This document shows, in pieces, positions 59,076 through 64,000 of a DNA stretch of 64,000 bases (positions are counted from its first letter, which is position 1; every line of letters begins with the position of its first letter). Source of the stretch: GCA-2861595 sp035536185. GTDB lineage: Bacteria > Actinomycetota > Acidimicrobiia > Acidimicrobiales > GCA-2861595. Below the pieces are notes generated by a model. That model did not search any database, was not told the DNA's origin, and saw only the letters and a list, made by a program, of their open reading frames with translations. The stretch spans positions 5,087 through 69,086 of the forward strand of contig DATLOM010000055.1 in the NCBI GenBank assembly GCA_035536185.1. Reading direction: 5' to 3'. The position numbers and the translations under genes are program-made.

Positions 59076-59770
59076 TTCCTCACCTCCCAGTTCTTCTCGA
59101 AGAAATCGGTCTTCTTGGGCTGACCGCGTTGCTGCGCACCATATCTCGGCCGCTCGATGCGCAGGTCATCGAGGGCGGCTCACAGCTGTGGCCTTTCGGG
59201 ACTAGCAGACCTCCCACCTTCGGATTGGCGCAGTGTGCGGCCGCACGTGCTGCCCGCCACGCAGGACGAGGCGGGCGGTCACTCGCCGCCCCAGTGCTCA
59301 ACCGCCTCGGCCCGTCTAGCCACCGACGGCCCGCGTACAAGGGTTCAGACGAAGAAAAGATAACCACCGTTGACAGAGTGATACCTGACCTGTACCGTCA
59401 AAATTCTTCAAAGGGGGGAACGCCAGTGGGAACCGGTGGGATGGGCAGAGACGCTTGCAAAGCCTCACCAACTTGTGCACCCGTATCGCGGCATAAGCGG
59501 CGAGGTAAGGAGAGCGTCGTGCTCACCATGCAGTCAGAGGGCAGGAGCCCCGACTTCTCGAACCAGGGCCCCCCGTCTCAGCTGGGCCACGCCAGGACGA
59601 CAACGGGGCGCCGTTCTGACCACGGACGATCTTTCCCTTGACAAAGTTGGTGTGCATCTTGAAAGTTGCCTCCAAGCAGGAAGCCGGGGGCGGATGGGGC
59701 CTTTTGCCGCAATGTGTTTTTTGTTCTATTCGGCCTTCACTGATCGAATCTCAAAGATCGAGAGAAGCAA
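59076..59770. other. Gene-poor intergenic region with long leader of the secreted protein gene
   Basis: About 690 bases without a convincing gene. The left part holds the grdA ribosome binding site and probably its promoter. A promoter for the rightward gene is at 59370-59398. Beyond it the leader contains GCAAAGCC at 59457-59464, an AAGGAG-preceded short frame from GTG 59519 to TGA 59641 (40 codons, TMQSEGRSPDFSNQGPPSQL included) that may be a leader peptide, and a second TTGACA at 59638. Base composition is lower in GC and richer in A tracts than the coding DNA around it. No tRNA was found. Confidence 0.5.
59370..59398 (+). promoter_or_regulatory. Predicted sigma-70-type promoter
   Basis: TTGACA at 59370-59375, a 17-base spacer and TACCGT at 59393-59398, fitting the actinobacterial -10 pattern TANNNT. 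It points toward the secreted repeat protein at 59771 with a leader of about 365 bases. Confidence 0.5.
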
Positions 59771-61747
59771 GTGAACCAACTAACACGGTGGCGTTGTAGT
59801 GGCCGGAGTCTGGCAGGGCTTCGGCAGGCGCGTCGGTACCCGCTGCGGGCTCTCACCCTTGTTGCGGTTCTGGCAAGCCTGCTCCCGGCCATCACAGGCT
59901 TGGGCGTTCTGTCGGCATCGGCGGCAGGAGGCGTCGCGCTGTTGGTCGTCGGCGATGCGGCGGCCTTGACGGCAGGTGACGCGGCGGTGGCGGCGCGACT
60001 CCAGACCAACCATGGGTTCTCCGTCACCAAGATCAGCGATGAGGCACCCGAAGCCGCCGGCGCCTACGATCTGGTCGTCATCGCCGAGTCGGTCAGCTCG
60101 GCCACCCTCGCTTCAAAGTACGCCAGCCGGGCGGTCCCCGCGATTGTGCTCGAGGGCTTCGTCTGGGACGACTGGGGGCTGGTGAACGGCTCCCCCACCG
60201 CGTATCTGGAGTCCAGCCGCGATGTCCGGGTGATGACGAACGACACCCCCCTGGCTGCCGGGCTCAACCAGGGCGGCGTCTATACGGTCTCGAACATCCT
60301 CTGTTGCGCCGAGACGTTGGTGTCAGCCGACACGGCCACGGTTGTGTCTTCTTCGCTGCAGTACCTGCAGTTCGCCTACAACAGCCAGCGAACGATCGGG
60401 TTCGGCGTCGAGCGAGGGTCGGTACTGCACTCGGGTTCGCCCGCTCCGGCCAAGCGTATCGGCCTCGGCTTTCTCGACGCGGCGGTCGGTGCCGGTTTGA
60501 CGACCGCGGGCTGGGCGTTGTTCGACGCCGCGGTCGACTGGTCTCAATGGTCGGTCACCCTGTCGGTTTCGACCACGAGCCCGACGACGGGCGGGAAGTC
60601 AGTGCTCACTGCAACCACCAACCGATCGGTCTCAGGATCGTCTTATTCGATCTCGGTGTTCGACTCCACCACTGGTGCCCTGGTTGGCTCCTGCCCTACG
60701 GGCACGTCGTGCCAGGCCACGGTGCAGCACACCACCGCTTCCACCCACCTCTACCGGGCGTACGTGGCGGCGGCCTCGAGCACGCCGCCGCCCCCCCAGA
60801 TCGCCGCGTCCACGCCGGCGACAACGGTGACCTGGACCAACCAGTGGGTCGTGCAGCTACAGCCCAGCACCACCAGCCCGAACACCGGCACCAGCGCAGC
60901 CCTCACCGCCACGGCAAACTTCGATGTCAACTCCAGCGGGTTCGTGATCTCGGTGTTCGACGAGACGAGCGGGAGCCTCCTGGCCAGCTGCAGCGCCGGA
61001 TCCACCTGCACGGCCTCCGTCGCCTACTCCACGCCCACGACCCGCAGCTTCGGGGCCTACGTCTCTGATCCCAGTGCGACCTCGCCGCCTTTGAACATGC
61101 AGGCGTCCTCAGGAGCCATCTCCTTGAGTTGGACCAGCCAGTGGACCGTGGGGCTCACGGCGGGTACGACCCAGCTCCAGATCGGGAGTTCCACCACGCT
61201 CAGCGCCACGGCAAGCCACAGCGTGACCGGCACCTCGCTCGCCATCGCCATCGCGGACCTCACCGCCGATGAGATCGTCGCCTGGTGCACCACCGGCGCG
61301 ACGTGTTCGGCCCCGGTGTCGCAGCTCCTGCCAGAGTCGCACACCTACGCAGCGTTCATCGCCCCGCCGAGCAGCGAGGTCCCCCCGCCGGGCGCGCAGG
61401 CACTGTCCAACACCGTCACCGTCACCTGGGGAACGGGAACCAACACGAACTTGTGGCAGATCGCGCTGCTCGCGAACCCACCCGTCACCACCTCGGGAAG
61501 CCCGGCGACACTCGTCGCCACGGCCAGCCAAGGTGTCGACGGGACGGGTCTGGTCATCCAGGTGTATGACCAGACATTGGGGCGGCGTGTTGCAGTGTGC
61601 GCCTCAGGTCAAGTCTGCTCAACCGCGGTGGTCGAGCCGGGCGCGGCTTCAAAGAACTACGTGGCCGTCATCTCTGGTCCCTCTAGCGATTACCCGCCAC
61701 CGGACATCCGGGCGGCGTCCAACTCGGCCTCGGTCACCTGGCTCTGA
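59771..61747 (+). CDS. Secreted protein with four Cys-paired Ig-like repeats
   Basis: Exported protein of 658 residues. The signal peptide has a long basic start and the core LRALTLVAVLASLLPAITGL, cleavage near ASA-AGG. Residues 55-250 form an alpha/beta domain (VALLVVGDAAALTAGDAAVA, then YDLVVIAESVSSATL and VPAIVLEGFVWDDWG), somewhat like ThuA or flavodoxin folds. Four tandem repeats of about 95-100 residues follow, each starting with QW or LW, containing a C-x5-C pair (CPTGTSC, CSAGSTC, CTTGATC, CASGQVC) and a PPP-rich turn, and ending in VTW. The protein ends with the fourth repeat, no anchor. It is 35 bases upstream of the RHS gene and probably forms an operon with it. Function unknown; adhesion or partner of the RHS protein is possible. 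Confidence 0.8.
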   Translation: MNQLTRWRCSGRSLAGLRQARRYPLRALTLVAVLASLLPAITGLGVLSASAAGGVALLVVGDAAALTAGDAAVAARLQTNHGFSVTKISDEAPEAAGAYDLVVIAESVSSATLASKYASRAVPAIVLEGFVWDDWGLVNGSPTAYLESSRDVRVMTNDTPLAAGLNQGGVYTVSNILCCAETLVSADTATVVSSSLQYLQFAYNSQRTIGFGVERGSVLHSGSPAPAKRIGLGFLDAAVGAGLTTAGWALFDAAVDWSQWSVTLSVSTTSPTTGGKSVLTATTNRSVSGSSYSISVFDSTTGALVGSCPTGTSCQATVQHTTASTHLYRAYVAAASSTPPPPQIAASTPATTVTWTNQWVVQLQPSTTSPNTGTSAALTATANFDVNSSGFVISVFDETSGSLLASCSAGSTCTASVAYSTPTTRSFGAYVSDPSATSPPLNMQASSGAISLSWTSQWTVGLTAGTTQLQIGSSTTLSATASHSVTGTSLAIAIADLTADEIVAWCTTGATCSAPVSQLLPESHTYAAFIAPPSSEVPPPGAQALSNTVTVTWGTGTNTNLWQIALLANPPVTTSGSPATLVATASQGVDGTGLVIQVYDQTLGRRVAVCASGQVCSTAVVEPGAASKNYVAVISGPSSDYPPPDIRAASNSASVTWL

Positions 61748-61782
61748 GCCGGCGGCGCGACATGAACGGAAGAGAGCACGAT

Positions 61783-64000
61783 ATGTCCGACCATCGCGTC
61801 CCCGTCACCCCGGCACCAAAGCCGCTACGACGACGCCGTAGCACGGCAGTGGCCGTGATGACTGTCATCGCGTCGGGCGTCCGTTCGAGTCGCCCTCGTC
61901 GGCGAGGCAGGCTCGGGCGTGTCTGCCGGACCTCGATTGTGATCACGCTGGTCGCCGCAGGCGTGGTCGCTGTTCCCTCCGCCAACACCGCGGTCGCCCA
62001 CGACGGGCACGGGCATGAGGATCCGCCGAGGGTCGAGGAGGACACGAGCGTCGGTGGCGGTTCAGGAAAGCTGTCGATCACCGCGCAGGAGCGCGTCTTG
62101 ATCCTGGCCAACACCGTCATCGGTGGCACCTCGAGCACCGAGGCGCAAGAGGCCGTGGCGCTCGGCTTCGCGGTTGACCTTGTCAGCGACGCGACGTGGA
62201 CCTCGATGACGAAGGAGGACTTCGCGTCGTACAAGGCGATCATCCTCGGCGACCCCGACGGCACCCTGTCGCAGGTCGCGGCAGCGCAGTCGACGACCGC
62301 CGTGTGGGGCCCAGCGGTCGATGGCCGGGTGGTGATCTTCGGCAGTGACCCCGCTGGGCATGCCGGTCAGGGCGGTGCCAAGTTCCTACGGCAGGGTGTC
62401 CGCTACGCCACCAGCTCGGGCAGCGGCCGAACCGGCCTGCTGGTCGTGCTCAGCGAGTATTACGACAACGCCCCCGCGAACACGCCGGTCCCGCTCCTCA
62501 ACGCCGTCGGCGGCGGGTTCACCGTGCGTGGCGTCCCCTGTTCGAACACCATCAAGATCGTTGCCGAGTCCGAAGCCCTCGACGGGGTGACCGAGGCGGA
62601 TCTGGGCGGATGGGGTTGCTCGGTGCACGAGGCGTTCGACACCTGGAACAGCGAGTTCGCGCCGATCGCCATCGCCGTGAACGCCACGAGCGGCACCTAC
62701 ACCGACGCCAACGGGAACAAGGGCTTCCCGTACATCCTCACCCGCGGCGGCGGCACCCGCGTCCCGCCCGAGCAGCGGCGCGGTGGCGGCAACGTCGCGA
62801 CGCCGTACCAGCAGGACTGCCACCGAGCGGAGCCGGTCAACTGCGCGACCGGCAACTTCTGGCACACCTTCACAGATGTCGAGATCGAGGGGCGGGGCCC
62901 CGGGCTTGGCGTGGCCCGCACCTACAACTCGGATGCGGCGGCCGAGGACAGCCCGTTCGGTTTCGGGTGGACATCGAACGCGACGATGCGCCTCGCCGTC
63001 GCCGGTGACGGATCGCGCACGGTGTCCCAGGAGAACGGCTCGACGGTCACGTTCCGGCCGGCGGCGGGCGGCGGGTACAGCGCTCCGCCACGGGTGTTCG
63101 CCACCTTGACAGGCAACGCGGACGGCTCCTACCGGTTCGAGCGGCTCTCGCGGGAACGCTTCGACTTCGACGCCGCCGGCACGCTCAGGGCGATCGAGGA
63201 CCTCAACGGCTACCGGACCACGTTCGGCTACGACGCGGGCGGGCTCCTCGAGACGATGACCGACAGCAGCGGCCGCGAGCTCACGTTCGTGCATGACACC
63301 GCGGGGCGGATCAGCTCGGTGACCGACCCGCTTGGCCGGGCCGTCACCTACACCTACGACACCAACGGCGACCTCACCTCGGTCGACGACGTGGCCGGCA
63401 ACACGACGGTCTTCACCTACGGCGATCATCGCCTGCTCACGATGACCGACCCCCGCGGGGGGACGGTGACCAACACCTACGACCCCCAAGGCCGGGTCAT
63501 CGGACAGAGCGACGCGCTAAACCAGTCCACCACCTTCGCCTATGAGGAGTTCCAGACCGTGGTGACCGACCGGCGCGGCAACCAGGAGATCATGACGTTC
63601 TCCGCCGACAAGCTCGTCGCCATCACCAAAGGCGCCGGCACCGTCGACGAGGCCACCCGGACCTTCACCCACGACGACGCCACCTTCGCCCGCCTCACCG
63701 CCACCGACGGCAACGGCAACACCACCACCTACACCTACGACACCGCCGGCAACATCGAGTCGATCAACGACGAACTCGCACGGTCGATGACATACGTCCA
63801 TGGTCCGCGCCGGGAGGTCACCTCGAGCACCGACCCCGGCGGCGTCACCACCACCTACACCTACGACGCCGCCGCCAACCTGGTGTCCTCCACCACGCCG
63901 ATCTCCGCCACCCAGTCCCGCACCGTCACCCTCACCTACGGCGACCCTGACCATCCCGGCGACATCACCGAGGTCACCGACCCCAACGGGCACACTTGGG
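61783..64000 (+). CDS. RHS/YD-repeat secreted protein (3' end outside window)
   Basis: Large exported RHS protein whose frame stays open to the window edge. ATG 61783 follows GGAAGAGAG at good spacing (ATG 61762 is in frame too). After a long basic N-region comes the signal helix TSIVITLVAAGVVAVPSANT with cleavage near AVA-HDG, then a His-rich segment HDGHGHED. Residues 110-260 are an alpha/beta domain resembling that of the gene before. Then DUF6531-type sequence CATGNFWHTFTDVEIEGRGP and FGFGWTSNATMRLAV, and from about residue 460 YD repeats such as GYRTTFGYDAGGLLETMTD and NTTTYTYDTAGNIESIND. The C-terminal, probably toxin or variable, part lies beyond 64000. Confidence 0.9.
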   Translation, partial: MSDHRVPVTPAPKPLRRRRSTAVAVMTVIASGVRSSRPRRRGRLGRVCRTSIVITLVAAGVVAVPSANTAVAHDGHGHEDPPRVEEDTSVGGGSGKLSITAQERVLILANTVIGGTSSTEAQEAVALGFAVDLVSDATWTSMTKEDFASYKAIILGDPDGTLSQVAAAQSTTAVWGPAVDGRVVIFGSDPAGHAGQGGAKFLRQGVRYATSSGSGRTGLLVVLSEYYDNAPANTPVPLLNAVGGGFTVRGVPCSNTIKIVAESEALDGVTEADLGGWGCSVHEAFDTWNSEFAPIAIAVNATSGTYTDANGNKGFPYILTRGGGTRVPPEQRRGGGNVATPYQQDCHRAEPVNCATGNFWHTFTDVEIEGRGPGLGVARTYNSDAAAEDSPFGFGWTSNATMRLAVAGDGSRTVSQENGSTVTFRPAAGGGYSAPPRVFATLTGNADGSYRFERLSRERFDFDAAGTLRAIEDLNGYRTTFGYDAGGLLETMTDSSGRELTFVHDTAGRISSVTDPLGRAVTYTYDTNGDLTSVDDVAGNTTVFTYGDHRLLTMTDPRGGTVTNTYDPQGRVIGQSDALNQSTTFAYEEFQTVVTDRRGNQEIMTFSADKLVAITKGAGTVDEATRTFTHDDATFARLTATDGNGNTTTYTYDTAGNIESINDELARSMTYVHGPRREVTSSTDPGGVTTTYTYDAAANLVSSTTPISATQSRTVTLTYGDPDHPGDITEVTDPNGHTW

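Noticed and set aside
59080..59190. Minus-strand frame just upstream of grdA reading LRIERPRYGAQQRG and PKKTDFFEKNWEVRK
   Set aside because: It looks protein-like over about 35 residues, but a stop lies directly upstream and it runs out of frame into grdA; too short to call and no family recognised.
59440..59500. Possible c-di-GMP (GEMM) riboswitch from GCAAAGCC
   Set aside because: The GGCAAACC half and GAAA tetraloop arrangement of GEMM are not present; only a general RNA-element suspicion was kept.
59129..59641. 170-codon plus-strand open frame upstream of the secreted protein
   Set aside because: Composition is Arg/Ser/Pro-rich without conserved pattern, it crosses the predicted promoter at 59370, and only its last 40 codons have a ribosome binding site.

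Overview
This 64 kb window is a high-GC (about 70%) chromosomal segment from an actinobacterium. The gene content resembles Acidimicrobiia or a related deep actinobacterial lineage: the coproporphyrin-dependent heme pathway (HemQ, HemY, HemH), an lhr-nei pair as in mycobacteria, a CitA-like citrate synthase, a GlnR-type operator before amt-glnB-glnD, a WhiG/FliA-like sigma factor, short GTGA/ATGA gene overlaps, and many lipoproteins and secreted proteins with Thr-rich linkers. The taxonomic placement is inference; no rRNA or tRNA gene was seen.

Layout. 1-7 kb: 3' part of an FtsH-like AAA protease, hemQ, larE, a stand-alone NIL protein, an LmeA-type DUF2993 protein, small conserved proteins and a CoA-disulfide-reductase-like flavoprotein. 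7-11 kb: nitrogen control operon amt-glnB-glnD behind a double GlnR box. 11-21 kb: Nudix hydrolase, M1-like lipoprotein peptidase, PAC2 protein, lhr-nei repair pair. 21-26 kb: a histidine kinase/response regulator pair, a second LuxR regulator, an MFS exporter and an SDR. 26-33 kb: a CBS-citrate synthase fusion, GNAT, Thr-rich envelope protein, ECF sigma factor with a membrane partner, a lytic transglycosylase and a PQQ sugar dehydrogenase. 33-40 kb: type II fatty acid synthase operon (fabD, biotinyl-like protein, fabH, fabG, acpP, fabF, accD-like, fabI). 40-49 kb: GtrA, methyltransferase, VOC protein, thiC under a TPP riboswitch, a VapBC-type pair, lnt, and a split NHEJ operon (ligase, Ku, polymerase). 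49-57 kb: hemE-hemH-hemY, a HelD-like RNA polymerase-associated helicase, WhiG-like sigma, an atypical LuxR regulator, rhodanese. 57-64 kb: a MITE-like inverted-repeat element, PfpI and YjbQ proteins, a selenoprotein gene, and two large secreted proteins, the last an RHS/YD-repeat protein cut by the window edge.

The most striking item is a hidden selenoprotein: a complete grdA (glycine reductase protein A, minus strand 59075-58611) with an in-frame TGA exactly at the selenocysteine of the Cys-X-X-Sec motif. Ordinary gene calling splits or truncates it. It forms a two-gene operon with a DUF6457 gene, and no other glycine reductase subunit is in the window. Other notable points are a citrate synthase fused to a CBS pair, a 67-68 bp double-hairpin repeat present twice inside coding sequence at gene junctions, a 168-bp inverted-repeat element filling a divergent intergenic space, a textbook GlnR operator, two response regulators lacking the phospho-aspartate, an Lnt without its catalytic cysteine, and a biotinyl-like domain protein inside the FAS operon.
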